A stretch of 64,000 nucleotides of DNA. Source: Collinsella sp. Its GTDB lineage: Bacteria > Actinomycetota > Coriobacteriia > Coriobacteriales > Coriobacteriaceae. The stretch lies in assembly GCA_019413925.1 (NCBI GenBank), contig DXMY01000027.1, positions 1-64,000 of the forward strand, read 5' to 3'. The notes below the pieces were generated by a model. The model saw only the letters and a list, made by a program, of their open reading frames with translations, was not told the origin of the DNA and ran no database searches. The position numbers were made by a program, and so were the translations under genes. Shown here piece after piece: positions 14,834-23,724 of the stretch (positions within the stretch are counted from its first letter, which is position 1; each line of letters opens with the position of its first letter).

Positions 14834-16163
14834 AGAGATGCCCCATCAGATCGGTGTGATACATGCCCGACAAGAACTCGTCGTTTGCCAGCACGTCGAG
14901 CTGAAGCTCGCTGTTTTCGCTCACGCCCTCAATCACGAGCTCGCCCAGGGCCGAGCGCATCTTGCGAATGGCGCCGTCACGCGTGGGCGCACACACGATG
15001 AGCTTGCCGAGCATGGAGTCGTAGTACGGCGGAACTGTCGCACCGGTGAACATGGCCGAATCCCAGCGCACGCGCGGACCACCCGGTACACGCAACGCGG
15101 TGACCGTTCCGCATGACGGCAGAAAGCCCGGCGTCTCGGCATTGATGCGGCACTCCATGGCATGGTTGCGGACCGGCATGTCCTCCTGCTCAAAGGGCAA
15201 AGGCTGGCCGGCCGCCACGCGCAGCTGCCACTTGACCAAGTCGGTATCGGTCACAAACTCCGTAACTGGATGCTCCACCTGCAAGCGCGTGTTCATTTCC
15301 ATAAAGTAGAAATTGCCGTCGTCCGAATACAGGAACTCGATGGTACCGGCTCCTTCGTAGCCGACGGCACGAGCCAGGTCACGCGCCGCCTTGTGCATAC
15401 GGGCACGAATGTCGTCGTGTCCGTCAAGGCACGGTGCGGGGCTCTCCTCGATCAGCTTTTGGTTGCGGCGCTGCACCGAGCACTCGCGCTCGCCGAGCGA
15501 AAACACATGGCCCTGCTTATCGGCCATAATCTGCACTTCGACGTGGTGCGCCGGCGCGACGAACTTCTCCATGTAGCACTCGCCGTCGCCAAAAACGGCC
15601 TCACCCTCGGCACGTGCTTCAATAAAGGCCTTTGCCGCGTCTTCCACGCGCTCGACCTTGCGAATGCCGCGACCGCCGCCACCTGCACGCGCCTTAATAA
15701 GCACGGGGCAGCCAATGCGCTCGGCCTCGGCCGTCGCCTCCTCGGGGCTTTTGAGCAAATCGCAGCCCGGCACGATGGGCACGCCCGTCGCGGCAGCCGT
15801 TCGACGTGCGGCATCCTTGTCGCCCATGCTGTCGATCACCTCGGCCGAAGGACCGACAAACGCCAGGCCATACTTGTCGCAGTCGCGCACGAAGCTCGCC
15901 TTCTCGGAAAAGAAACCGTAGCCAGGATGGATTGCCTTTGCCCCCGACTTCACGGCACAGGTGAGCACAGCATCGTCGTTGAGGTAGCTCTCGGCAAGAC
16001 GCGGGCCGCCGATGCAATACGCCTCGTCGGCAAGCTGCACGTGCAGCGCGTCCGCATCGGCCGTGGAATAAACGGCAACGGTCTTGATGCCCATATCGCG
16101 GCACGCGCGGATAACACGGACCGCGACCTCGCCGCGGTTGGCGATGAGCACTTTGTCGAACAT
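14820..16163 (-). CDS. accC: Acetyl-CoA carboxylase, biotin carboxylase subunit
   Basis: A 447-residue biotin carboxylase that uses ATP and bicarbonate to carboxylate biotin on AccB. Visible motifs are KVLIANRGEVAVRVIRACRD at the start, HPGYGFFSE, the ATP-grasp glycine loop KARAGGGGRGIR, and MEMNTRLQVEHPVTE with the catalytic region. The frame is open further upstream, but the ATG at 16163 has AAGGAAGG before it and matches the family start. Ten bases separate it from fabZ. Confidence 0.97.
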   Translation of the reverse strand: MFDKVLIANRGEVAVRVIRACRDMGIKTVAVYSTADADALHVQLADEAYCIGGPRLAESYLNDDAVLTCAVKSGAKAIHPGYGFFSEKASFVRDCDKYGLAFVGPSAEVIDSMGDKDAARRTAAATGVPIVPGCDLLKSPEEATAEAERIGCPVLIKARAGGGGRGIRKVERVEDAAKAFIEARAEGEAVFGDGECYMEKFVAPAHHVEVQIMADKQGHVFSLGERECSVQRRNQKLIEESPAPCLDGHDDIRARMHKAARDLARAVGYEGAGTIEFLYSDDGNFYFMEMNTRLQVEHPVTEFVTDTDLVKWQLRVAAGQPLPFEQEDMPVRNHAMECRINAETPGFLPSCGTVTALRVPGGPRVRWDSAMFTGATVPPYYDSMLGKLIVCAPTRDGAIRKMRSALGELVIEGVSENSELQLDVLANDEFLSGMYHTDLMGHLYADE

Positions 16164-16173
16164 GAAGCCTTCC

Positions 16174-16596
16174 TTAACTTTCGTGCATGAGTGCAAAGGA
16201 CATATCGGCGCGGCAGCAAACCTCACCGTTGACGCTCGCGGTACCCGTCGCAAAGCGGAACGGCCCGCGCGCACGCGTGATGGAGCACACCAGATCCACC
16301 GTGTCGCCCGGGCGCACCGGACGCTTAAAGCGCACCTTGTCCAGACTCGTGTAGAACGGCGTCGCGCCGCGCGCCTCCTCATCGCCCATCAGCAGCACGC
16401 AGCAGTTCTGGGCGAGCATCTCGCACTGGATCACGCCGGGGACGACCGGGTTTCCCGGAAAATGCCCCTGCAAAAAGTACTCGTCGCCCGTAATCGTGAT
16501 CTTGCCGTGGGCCTCGTCGCCCACTAGCTCGGCTTCGTCGAGCAAAAGCATCGGCTCGCGATGCGGCAACAGCTTCTTGAGCTCTTCTTTGTTCAT
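16174..16596 (-). CDS. fabZ: 3-hydroxyacyl-ACP dehydratase FabZ
   Basis: A 140-residue hotdog-fold dehydratase removing water from 3-hydroxyacyl-ACP. The catalytic pair is His45 and Glu59 in GHFPGNPVVPGVIQCE. The start ATG at 16596 has AGGTG upstream; an in-frame GTG at 16605 lies directly after the accB stop and has no spaced ribosome-binding site. No FabA-like isomerase or FabM is in this window, so the route to unsaturated acids is not shown. Confidence 0.95.
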   Translation of the reverse strand: MNKEELKKLLPHREPMLLLDEAELVGDEAHGKITITGDEYFLQGHFPGNPVVPGVIQCEMLAQNCCVLLMGDEEARGATPFYTSLDKVRFKRPVRPGDTVDLVCSITRARGPFRFATGTASVNGEVCCRADMSFALMHES

Positions 16597-16605
16597 GGAT
16601 ATCAC

Positions 16606-17082
16606 CTATCCGATCCTCATGAGGCAGCTGCCAAACTCCACGAGGTCGCCGTCGGCCACGCAGATCTCGAGTACCTCGCCATCCGCCTCTGCCGTCACCT
16701 CGTTGAGAACCTTCATGGCCTCGATGATGCAGAGGGTCTCGCCGGCCTTGACCTTGGAGCCCACGCGCACAAACGGTTCGTCGCCCGGCGCCGGGGCAGC
16801 ATAGAAAACGCCGACCATGGGAGCTGTCACCTCGGTGCCCTCAGGCTCCGGTGCGGCGGCAGGCGCCTGCGCGGCGGGCTCCGGTGCGGCGGCAGGCATG
16901 GCGACAGGGGCCACCGCCGGAGCAGTTACTGCACCCGGCATAGGCATGGGCACGGTAACCGGCTGCGCTGCACTCGCGCGCTCGAGCTCGACCGCGGTGC
17001 CATCGGGCTCCTCAACACGCACGCGCGTGAGGCCGCGGTCCTCCATCACATCGGCTATCTCGGCAAGTCTTTTGGAATCCAT
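16606..17082 (-). CDS. accB: Acetyl-CoA carboxylase biotin carboxyl carrier protein
   Basis: A 158-residue BCCP. An N-terminal helical part is followed by an Ala/Pro-rich flexible linker at about residues 38-82, then the biotinyl domain with EAMKVLNE, in which Lys124 would carry biotin. BirA encoded at 22463 on the opposite strand would attach it. The stop is three bases from fabF upstream and the gene runs into fabZ. Confidence 0.97.
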   Translation of the reverse strand: MDSKRLAEIADVMEDRGLTRVRVEEPDGTAVELERASAAQPVTVPMPMPGAVTAPAVAPVAMPAAAPEPAAQAPAAAPEPEGTEVTAPMVGVFYAAPAPGDEPFVRVGSKVKAGETLCIIEAMKVLNEVTAEADGEVLEICVADGDLVEFGSCLMRIG

Positions 17083-17085
17083 GCT

Positions 17086-18333
17086 CTAGCTCCTTGCATA
17101 TCTACGCAGCGCGATGGCGGCATTGTGTCCGCCAAAGCCCAGATTGGTCGAAAGCGCCCAGGTAAGGTCGGCGCGAACCGCTCGATTGGGCGTGTAATCA
17201 AGATCGCAGGCGGGATCGGGCGTGTGGTAGTTAATGGTCGGGGGCACCACGCCCTGCTCGAGCGCCATGGCGCAGGCCATGACCTCGATGGCGCCCGTAG
17301 CACCGATCATGTGGCCGGTCATCGACTTGGTCGACGAGACGTGCGCGGCGCGTGCCGCGTCCTCGCCGAGCGCACGCTTTATGCCCGCCGTCTCGGACGA
17401 ATCGTTGAGCTTGGTCGAGGTGCCGTGAGCGTTGATGTAGAGGCCCTCGGAAGGCTTAACGTCGCCCTCAGCCACCGCCAGCGATATCGCACGGGCAATG
17501 CCGGCAGCCTCGGGATCGGGGCTCGTGATGTGATAGGCATCATCGGTGTTGCCGTAGCCCACGACCTCGGCATAAATGTGCGCACCGCGCGCCTGCGCAT
17601 GCTCCATGCTCTCGAGAACCAGCACGCAGGCGCCCTCGCCCATCACAAAGCCGTCGCGGTCTGCATCGAACGGACGGCAAGCCGTCGACGGGTCAGGATT
17701 AGTGGTGAGAGCACGGCAGGATGTAAAGCCCGCAACGGCATCGGGGATGATTGCGGCCTCGGCGCCGCCGGCGAGAATCGCATCGGCATAGCCATGCTTG
17801 ATGGCGCGGAACGCCTCGCCCACGGCATGGGCCGAGGTCGCGCAGGCGGTCACCACGGGCAGGGTCGGGCCCTTTGCCTTGTGGCGGATTGCGATATTGC
17901 CCGAAGCCATATTGGGGATCATCATCGCGATCATATAGGGCGATGCGCGGCGGGGCCCACGGTCGGCAATCGTGTGGACGTTGTCGACGAGTGTCTGCAT
18001 GCCGCCCACGCCTGAACCCACGTAGACGCCCAGGCGCTCTCGATCGATGGCGCCTTCGACATCAAAGCCCGCATCATGCATGGCCTCGTCCGACGCTGCC
18101 AGGGCAAACTGAACGCAGGGGTCCAGGTGCTTGGCGTCACGCTTGCCAAAGTACTCGTTGCCGTCAAAACCCTTGACCTCGGCCGCCACCTTAACGGCAA
18201 ACGCATCGGTATCGAAGTGCGTGATCGGGCCGATGCCGCACGTGCCGGCGCACATGGCCGCCCAGGTAGCAAGCGCCGTGTTACCGAGCGGCGATACGGC
18301 ACCGATACCGGTGATTGCAACTCTCTGTTCCAT
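17086..18333 (-). CDS. fabF: 3-oxoacyl-ACP synthase II
   Basis: A 415-residue elongating condensing enzyme. The catalytic Cys lies in VVTACATSAHA, and the two His residues in NAHGTSTKLND and KSMTGHMIGATG. The ATG at 18333 follows GAGGAG by seven bases; an ATG six codons earlier has no such site. The only other KAS in the operon is FabH, so FabF probably carries all elongation cycles. The C-terminal LSTNLGFGGHNAAI segment is normal. Confidence 0.96.
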   Translation of the reverse strand: MEQRVAITGIGAVSPLGNTALATWAAMCAGTCGIGPITHFDTDAFAVKVAAEVKGFDGNEYFGKRDAKHLDPCVQFALAASDEAMHDAGFDVEGAIDRERLGVYVGSGVGGMQTLVDNVHTIADRGPRRASPYMIAMMIPNMASGNIAIRHKAKGPTLPVVTACATSAHAVGEAFRAIKHGYADAILAGGAEAAIIPDAVAGFTSCRALTTNPDPSTACRPFDADRDGFVMGEGACVLVLESMEHAQARGAHIYAEVVGYGNTDDAYHITSPDPEAAGIARAISLAVAEGDVKPSEGLYINAHGTSTKLNDSSETAGIKRALGEDAARAAHVSSTKSMTGHMIGATGAIEVMACAMALEQGVVPPTINYHTPDPACDLDYTPNRAVRADLTWALSTNLGFGGHNAAIALRRYARS

Positions 18334-18372
18334 CTTGGTCTCCTCATCCAAGCCGTTGTTCGGCCCTGGTTT

Positions 18373-19146
18373 CTACATCGCCATTCCGCCGTCGACGCGC
18401 ACAACCTCGCCCGTAATGTAGGCAGCCGCATCACTCGCCAAAAAGCGCACTACGCCGGCCACTTCCTCGGGGCGCGCCATGCGCTTTAGGGGAATCTGCT
18501 CCTCGGTTGCCGCGCGAACCTTCTCCGAAAGCTTTGCCGTCATATCGGTCTCGACAAACCCGGGTGCGACCGCGTTCACTCGTACGCCGCGGGGCGCAAG
18601 CTCGCGCGCCACCGCCTTGGTCAGGCCGATGACGCCCGCCTTGGAGGCGGCGTAGTTGGCCTGCCCGGCATTGCCCATCAGGCCCACAACCGAGCTCATG
18701 TTGATGACACAGCCGCCGCGCTGACGCATAAAGGTCTTGGTGAGCGCGCGCGTCGTATTGAACGTGCCCTTGAGATTGACATCGAGCACGCGGTCAAAGG
18801 CATCGTCGCCCATACGCATGAGCAGGCCGTCGCGCGTGATGCCGGCGTTGTTGACGAGCGCCCAAATGGAGCCAAAGTCGTTGAGGACCGTCTCCACGCA
18901 AGTGTTGACGGCGGCGGGGTCGGCCACGTCACATTGATATGCGCGCGCCGTGGCGCCAGCCGCCTCACAGGCTTCGCACGTCTCGCGCGCCGCATCTGCG
19001 CTACCGGCATAGACGACGGCGATATCAAAGCCGTCCTCCGCCAGGCCCACGGAACAAGCGCGACCTATGCCGCGCGAGCCGCCCGTGACAAGCGCCACGC
19101 GACGTGAGTCGTTGCGCTCGAGCGCGCCGTTGTTCAAGTTGCCCAT
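18373..19146 (-). CDS. fabG: 3-oxoacyl-ACP reductase
   Basis: A 257-residue short-chain dehydrogenase using NADPH to reduce 3-oxoacyl-ACP. Visible are TGGSRGIGRA for cofactor, NNAGITRDGLLMRM, the catalytic Ser in INMSSVVGLMGNAGQ, and YAASKAG with the Tyr and Lys. The start has AAAGGAATGAC. About ten extra residues precede the Rossmann fold. Its position between fabD and fabF supports the fatty-acid role over other SDR roles. Confidence 0.95.
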   Translation of the reverse strand: MGNLNNGALERNDSRRVALVTGGSRGIGRACSVGLAEDGFDIAVVYAGSADAARETCEACEAAGATARAYQCDVADPAAVNTCVETVLNDFGSIWALVNNAGITRDGLLMRMGDDAFDRVLDVNLKGTFNTTRALTKTFMRQRGGCVINMSSVVGLMGNAGQANYAASKAGVIGLTKAVARELAPRGVRVNAVAPGFVETDMTAKLSEKVRAATEEQIPLKRMARPEEVAGVVRFLASDAAAYITGEVVRVDGGMAM

Positions 19147-19176
19147 GTCATTCCTTTCGGGTTACAGCCCTGTGAA

Positions 19177-20103
19177 CTATGCGAGCTCGTCGGCAATAGC
19201 TGCGACCTGCTCGGCCGTTTCGCACGAATACACGTGGACGTCGCTCAGCGTACGCTTGACCAGGCCCGACAGCGTTTTGCCAGGGCCGACCTCAATAAAC
19301 GTGTCGATGCCCTGATCCTGCAGAGCGTGCAGCGTGTCGACCCAGCGCACGGCATGGCTCACCTGGTTGGCCAGCACGTCCGATGCCGCCTGCGGGTCGG
19401 CCGGATAGGGCGCCGCCGTCATATTTGCCATGACCGGAATCAGCAAAGGGGACGGGGCGTGCCCGGCTTGGATATACGTCGCCAGTCCCTCAGTCGCCTC
19501 GGCCATATAGGGGCTATGGAATGCACCCGACACCGCGACCTTCATGGCGCGACCGCCAGCTTCTTTTACCAGGACGTCGAGGGTCTGCAACGCATCGGGC
19601 GCTCCGGCCACAACCGTCTGCTGCGGGCTGTTGTAGTTGACCGGCCAGCAGTCCTCGCCGGCCTGTCTTGCCAAGCCCTCGACCTGCACTGCATCGAGTT
19701 TGATGACGGCGCGCATGCCGCCGGGGTGACGCTCAGCCGCCGTGGCCATCAATGCCGCGCGCTCACACACGAGCTCAAAGCCCTCTCTCGTATCGAATGC
19801 CCCCGCAAAGGTGAGTGCAGCGACCTCGCCCAGCGAGAATCCCGCACAAGCGGTAGGTACCACGCCGTGCTCGCGCAGGGCGACGGCGACAGCCAAGTCG
19901 TGCACGAACACGCAAGGCTGCGTGTTCTCGGTCTGCGAGAGCTCCTCTTTCGAGGCGCTCCGGCACTGCTCGCTGGTCCCCGGGCGCACCTCGTCGGCAA
20001 TGGCGAACACCTCGGCAGCCGCCGGCGATGCTTCGATGAGGTCGACGCCCATCGCGGGATGCTGGGCACCCTGACCGGCAAACAGAAACGCTACGCTACC
20101 CAT
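19177..20103 (-). CDS. fabD: Malonyl-CoA:ACP acyltransferase
   Basis: A 308-residue transacylase moving malonyl from CoA to ACP. The N-terminal FLFAGQGAQHPAMG and the nucleophile Ser90 in GFSLGE are clear; the His partner is in GAFHSPYM. The start ATG lies within the end of fabK, an overlap of 13 bases, so the two are translationally coupled. The frame is open further upstream, but that sequence is the shadow of fabK. Confidence 0.96.
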   Translation of the reverse strand: MGSVAFLFAGQGAQHPAMGVDLIEASPAAAEVFAIADEVRPGTSEQCRSASKEELSQTENTQPCVFVHDLAVAVALREHGVVPTACAGFSLGEVAALTFAGAFDTREGFELVCERAALMATAAERHPGGMRAVIKLDAVQVEGLARQAGEDCWPVNYNSPQQTVVAGAPDALQTLDVLVKEAGGRAMKVAVSGAFHSPYMAEATEGLATYIQAGHAPSPLLIPVMANMTAAPYPADPQAASDVLANQVSHAVRWVDTLHALQDQGIDTFIEVGPGKTLSGLVKRTLSDVHVYSCETAEQVAAIADELA

Positions 20104-21035
20104 GCGAACGCACCCTTCAGGACATGCTCGGCGCCATCGACCAGATCGTCGACGATTTCGCGTGCGCTCTGGCGCTTGTTGACCATGCCGGCAATCTGTC
20201 CGCACAAATACGAACCCTCTTCGTAATTACCGTCCTTTGCGGCTTTACGAAGCGCGCCCGTGCCCATGGCCCCGAGCTCCTCGGGGCTTGCGCCCGCCGC
20301 CTCGTTCTTGGCATACGCGTTGGTGAAGGGGCTCTTGAGGGCGCGAACCGGATGTCCCGTCGAGCGACCGGTCGCACGCGTCGACGTGTCGCCCGCCTTG
20401 AGCACCAGCTCTTTGTACTGTTCGGATACGGTGCACTCGTTTGCGACCAGAAAGCGTGTTCCCACCTGGACGCCGGCAGCGCCGAGCATAAAGGCGGCCG
20501 CCACACCGCGGCCATCGGCGATGCCGCCAGCCGCAACCACGGGAATATCGACCGCATCGACAACCTGCGGCACCAGTGCCATCGTCGAGGTCTCGCCGAT
20601 ATGGCCGCCTGATTCGGTACCCTCGGCAACCACGGCAGTGGCTCCGCGACGCGCCACGAGACGCGCCAGCGCCACCGAAGCCACGACGGGAATAACCTTG
20701 ATGCCTGCATCGCCCCAGGCCTTCATGTACTTGGTGGGATTGCCGGCACCGGTCACCACAACGGGCACCCGCTCATCAATCACCACTTGTGCGACCTCGT
20801 CGACAAACGGGCTCATGAGCATAACGTTGACGCCAAAGGGCTTATCCGTCTTGGCGCGCAGCTCGTGAATCTGATCGCGCAGCCAGTTTGCGTCGGCATT
20901 CATGGCCGCGATAATGCCTAAGCCGCCTGCCTCGGACACGGCAGATGCCAGCGAGGCGTCGGCAATCCAGGCCATGCCACCCTGGAACACGGGCTTTTCG
21001 ATGCCGAGCAGATCGCAGAGAGGAGACTTGAGCAT
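20091..21035 (-). CDS. fabK: Enoyl-ACP reductase, FMN-dependent FabK type
   Basis: A 314-residue TIM-barrel flavoenzyme that performs the last reduction of each elongation cycle. Features are PVFQGGMAWIAD at the start, GVNVMLMSP, VVVTGAGNPTKYM, EGTESGGHIGE, and VVAAGGIADGRG, all typical of FabK and nitronate monooxygenase relatives. Its place between acpP and fabD decides for FabK. No FabI or FabL is seen here. FabK enzymes are known to be insensitive to triclosan. ATG at 21035 is preferred to GTG three bases earlier because GGAG is eight bases upstream. Confidence 0.95.
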   Translation of the reverse strand: MLKSPLCDLLGIEKPVFQGGMAWIADASLASAVSEAGGLGIIAAMNADANWLRDQIHELRAKTDKPFGVNVMLMSPFVDEVAQVVIDERVPVVVTGAGNPTKYMKAWGDAGIKVIPVVASVALARLVARRGATAVVAEGTESGGHIGETSTMALVPQVVDAVDIPVVAAGGIADGRGVAAAFMLGAAGVQVGTRFLVANECTVSEQYKELVLKAGDTSTRATGRSTGHPVRALKSPFTNAYAKNEAAGASPEELGAMGTGALRKAAKDGNYEEGSYLCGQIAGMVNKRQSAREIVDDLVDGAEHVLKGAFAWVA

Positions 21036-21037
21036 CA

Positions 21038-21274
21038 CTACTTCTCCAATGCCGCCTCGACCGTATCGACGAACTCGCCGACCGTCTTGGGGTTCTCCTC
21101 GGTATCGAGCTCAATGCCAAACTCGTCCTCGACGGCAACGAGGATCTCGACGGTACCCAGGCTGTCGAGACCAATCTCCTCGAGCGTAGACTCGGGCTTC
21201 ATCTCGACGTCGTCAAGGCCGGCGGTCTCGCGGATAACGTCGCAAACGCGCTCGAAGGTCTTCTGATCTGCCAT
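21038..21274 (-). CDS. acpP: Acyl carrier protein
   Basis: A 78-residue acidic ACP. The phosphopantetheine attachment Ser is in EIGLDSLGTVEI. It starts MADQKTFERVCDVI with AGGAG upstream; the frame continues 13 codons further but that part is unlikely to be translated. It shuttles acyl chains among the enzymes encoded in the same operon. Its stop nearly touches the fabK start. Confidence 0.97.
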   Translation of the reverse strand: MADQKTFERVCDVIRETAGLDDVEMKPESTLEEIGLDSLGTVEILVAVEDEFGIELDTEENPKTVGEFVDTVEAALEK

Positions 21275-21326
21275 GGTAGTTCTCCTTTGTTTGTGCCCGA
21301 GGGGCGTTTTCATTTCCTATGTGCAA

Positions 21327-22286
21327 CTACTTCCAGCGAAGTAGATAGCCACCTACATCCAAGCCGGCGCCAAATCCGACCAGGGCGATGGTGTCGCCCG
21401 CGTGCAGCGCGCCGGTATTTGCCAGTCGATCGAGAGCAAGAGGAATGCATGCGCTCGAAATGTTGCCGGTCTCGCGCAACGTGCGAACCACGCGCTCGTC
21501 CGGCACGCCCAGGCGCTTGACCGCCTGACTCAGGATTCGTTCGTTAGCCTGATGGAATACAAAGTGGTCGATGTCCTCGACCGCGATGCTCGCGTCGCAG
21601 GCGAGCTTGTTGACCGTGTCGCAGATGGCATTGACGCCAAACTTGAAGACGCGACGGCCGTTCATGGAAAGCACGCTTTCGCAGTCCTGCGCCGTCTTAT
21701 ACGGCGAGGAGCCCGCCAATCCAGGGACGCGCAGTGTTTCGACGTCAGGCGACGTCGAAAGCTCAACAGCAAGGGGATTCTCTCCCCCAGCCTCTATGAC
21801 CGCAGCACCCGCGCCATCGCCAAAGAGCACGCACGTGGCACGGTCGGTCCAATCGAGCGCTCGCGTCATCTGCTCGGCGGCAACGACCAGCACGTGCTTG
21901 GCGCGACCGCGGGCGATATAGCCCTCGGCGACATCGAGCGCAAATACGAAGCCGGCACAAGCCGCCGAAACGTCGAAGGCTGGACATGTGGCACCCAGGC
22001 GTTCAGCAACGGCGCACGCTTCGGCAGGAACGAGATGATCGCCCGTCGTCGTCGAGCAGACGATAAGATCCAGCTGGCTCGCATCGATTCCGGACGTCTG
22101 GAGCGCTTGCTCGCTTGCTGCCACGGCAAGGTCGTCGAGTGACTCGGCGGTGCACACATGGCGGATCTTGATCCCCGTGCGGGTAAAAATCCACTCATCC
22201 GAGGTATCGAGGAACTCGGACAGCTCGTCGTTGGAAACACTGCGCGCAGGAAGTGCCGAGCCCGTTCCCAGTATCGTGAAACCCAT
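21327..22286 (-). CDS. fabH: 3-oxoacyl-ACP synthase III
   Basis: A 319-residue initiating condensing enzyme joining acetyl-CoA or branched acyl-CoA to malonyl-ACP. The catalytic triad is visible: Cys110 in VSAACAGFVFAL, His in FVFHQANERI and Asn in ETGNISSACIPL. The ATG at 22286 follows AAAGGAGG. It is the first gene of the fatty-acid operon and faces birA across a 180-base region with two copies of a palindromic site. Confidence 0.97.
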   Translation of the reverse strand: MGFTILGTGSALPARSVSNDELSEFLDTSDEWIFTRTGIKIRHVCTAESLDDLAVAASEQALQTSGIDASQLDLIVCSTTTGDHLVPAEACAVAERLGATCPAFDVSAACAGFVFALDVAEGYIARGRAKHVLVVAAEQMTRALDWTDRATCVLFGDGAGAAVIEAGGENPLAVELSTSPDVETLRVPGLAGSSPYKTAQDCESVLSMNGRRVFKFGVNAICDTVNKLACDASIAVEDIDHFVFHQANERILSQAVKRLGVPDERVVRTLRETGNISSACIPLALDRLANTGALHAGDTIALVGFGAGLDVGGYLLRWK

Positions 22287-22303
22287 CACTAACCTCCTTT
22301 GCG

Positions 22304-22369
22304 TTGTTGACGTGTTTACATCGACCAAGAGAGGATAGCGCATTCTTCGCTTTGTTGACGTGTTAACAT
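22304..22369. promoter_or_regulatory. Pair of operator-like direct repeats in the fabH-birA intergenic region
   Basis: Two 18-base copies of TTGTTGACGTGTTWACAT lie at 22304-22321 and 22352-22369, 48 bases apart. Each contains the imperfect palindrome TGTTRACACGTCAACA. A TATCCT box for fabH lies between them on the minus strand at 22332-22337. They could be sites for a fatty-acid regulator or for a biotin-responsive factor. The half-sites resemble those of BirA operators, but the long spacer of a BirA operator is missing, and BirA here lacks a DNA-binding domain. Confidence 0.6.
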
Positions 22370-22462
22370 TAAATTGTCCAAATGCGACAAAGGCTTCACA
22401 TTGTGTCTGTCTCTCGACACCATTGCGTTATTCACTTATTCATTAAGGAGGTAGCAGCCGCT

Positions 22463-23239
22463 ATGGATGCCCAATTAACGATAGTCGACGTAACCGGATC
22501 GACCAACGATGACCTGCTCGAAGCAGGAAAACAAGGAGCGCCGCACGGCACAGGACTTGCCGCCCGGGCTCAGACAGCAGGACGCGGCCGGCGCGGCCAC
22601 AAGTGGGATTCAACCGCCGGCAACCTATTGCTTTCGATTGTCCTGCGTCCATGCGTTAATCCTGCAAAGTACTCTGGTCTTGCCGCCGTCAGCGGCCTAG
22701 CGGTGCTCGAGGCGCTCGAAAAGCAGGGTCTTGCAAACGAGATTGGCCTCAAATGGCCCAACGACCTGGTCGCGCGAGGACGCAAGCTCGGCGGCATTCT
22801 GGTCGAGACGGCACGCGATAACAAAGGCATGCCCTTCGCCGTCTGTGGCATTGGCGTCAACGTAAACTACACGCCCCAAGAGGTGCCCGATGGCGGCCTG
22901 GCGGCAATTGGCCTCTCGGACCTCAACGAGAATGTTCCCGCCCTCGATGTGCTCCTCGATGAGGTCTATCACGCAGTTATAGACGCTGTAGATGCCTGGG
23001 CAGAGCGCCTCAACGCCAAGGAAGAAGACGCCGGACCGCTCGCACCCGTCCACGGCGAATATGTCGCTCACCTCAATTGGATTGGGGAGCACGTTATCGC
23101 CCGCTCCCCCGCTGGGGACGAACTGGCGCGAGGCATCTTTAAAACCGTCGATGCCTATGGTCGCGCATGCATCGAGACAGAAGACGACTTGCGATCCTTC
23201 CATTTTGAGGAGGCATCGCTGCGCCCCTTGAGCGAATAG
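22463..23239 (+). CDS. birA: Biotin--[acetyl-CoA-carboxylase] ligase without DNA-binding domain
   Basis: A 258-residue class I biotin protein ligase that would biotinylate AccB. The GRGRRGHKW loop binds biotinyl-AMP, KWPNDL follows, and the C-terminal SH3-like domain ends the protein. It starts directly at the catalytic domain (STNDDL near residue 14), so the N-terminal helix-turn-helix of repressor BirA is absent. AAGGAGG lies 11 bases upstream of the ATG. It is divergent from the fab-acc operon that contains its substrate. Confidence 0.93.
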   Translation: MDAQLTIVDVTGSTNDDLLEAGKQGAPHGTGLAARAQTAGRGRRGHKWDSTAGNLLLSIVLRPCVNPAKYSGLAAVSGLAVLEALEKQGLANEIGLKWPNDLVARGRKLGGILVETARDNKGMPFAVCGIGVNVNYTPQEVPDGGLAAIGLSDLNENVPALDVLLDEVYHAVIDAVDAWAERLNAKEEDAGPLAPVHGEYVAHLNWIGEHVIARSPAGDELARGIFKTVDAYGRACIETEDDLRSFHFEEASLRPLSE

Positions 23240-23301
23240 GGAGCCGCAGCCACCCGCTCGGCAGCATTACCCAGCAGCCCAAACCCGTCATGCAAAACAA
23301 A

Positions 23302-23334
23302 AGAGCCCCGCTACCGTAATGGCAGCGGGGCTCT
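23302..23334. terminator. Bidirectional terminator between birA and rpsJ
   Basis: A perfect 11-bp stem, AGAGCCCCGCT (23302-23312) with 23324-23334. The minus strand continues TTTTGTTTTG, so it ends the str operon after rpsJ; it may also stop birA. Confidence 0.85.
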
Positions 23335-23355
23335 GTAAGCTATGAGCGGTATCGC

Positions 23356-23664
23356 TTAGAGCTTGATGTCGATGTCAACGCCAGCGGGGAGGTCGAGACG
23401 CATGAGCGAATCAACGGTGCCCGAGGTGGGGTCGAGGATGTCGATGAGGCGCTTGTGGGTGCGCATCTCGAACTGCTCACGGGAGTCCTTGTTCACGTGC
23501 GGCGAGCGGATAACCGTGTACAGGTTGCGCTCGGTGGGCAGGGGGACAGGACCGGAAACGCGAGCGCCGGTCTTCTGAGCGGTCTCGACGATGAGCTTCG
23601 CGGACTGATCGACGACCTCGTGATCATAGCCCTTGAGGCGAATGCGGATCTTCTGGGTAGCCAA
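23356..23664 (-). CDS. rpsJ: 30S ribosomal protein S10
   Basis: A 102-residue S10 of the 30S head, also the NusE transcription factor. The start MATQKIRIRLKGYDHEVVDQ and the tail IDILDPTSGTVDSLMRLDLPAGVDI are typical. It normally opens the S10 operon just before rplC. Here it is the last gene of the str operon, 60 bases after fusA, followed by a terminator. tuf, which often sits between fusA and rpsJ, is absent. Confidence 0.98.
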   Translation of the reverse strand: MATQKIRIRLKGYDHEVVDQSAKLIVETAQKTGARVSGPVPLPTERNLYTVIRSPHVNKDSREQFEMRTHKRLIDILDPTSGTVDSLMRLDLPAGVDIDIKL

Positions 23665-23724
23665 CTTAAACCTCCAAAGAGTGCGAGAGACGTTCTCGCG
23701 GATTACGTAACAGGGAGCTCGAAC

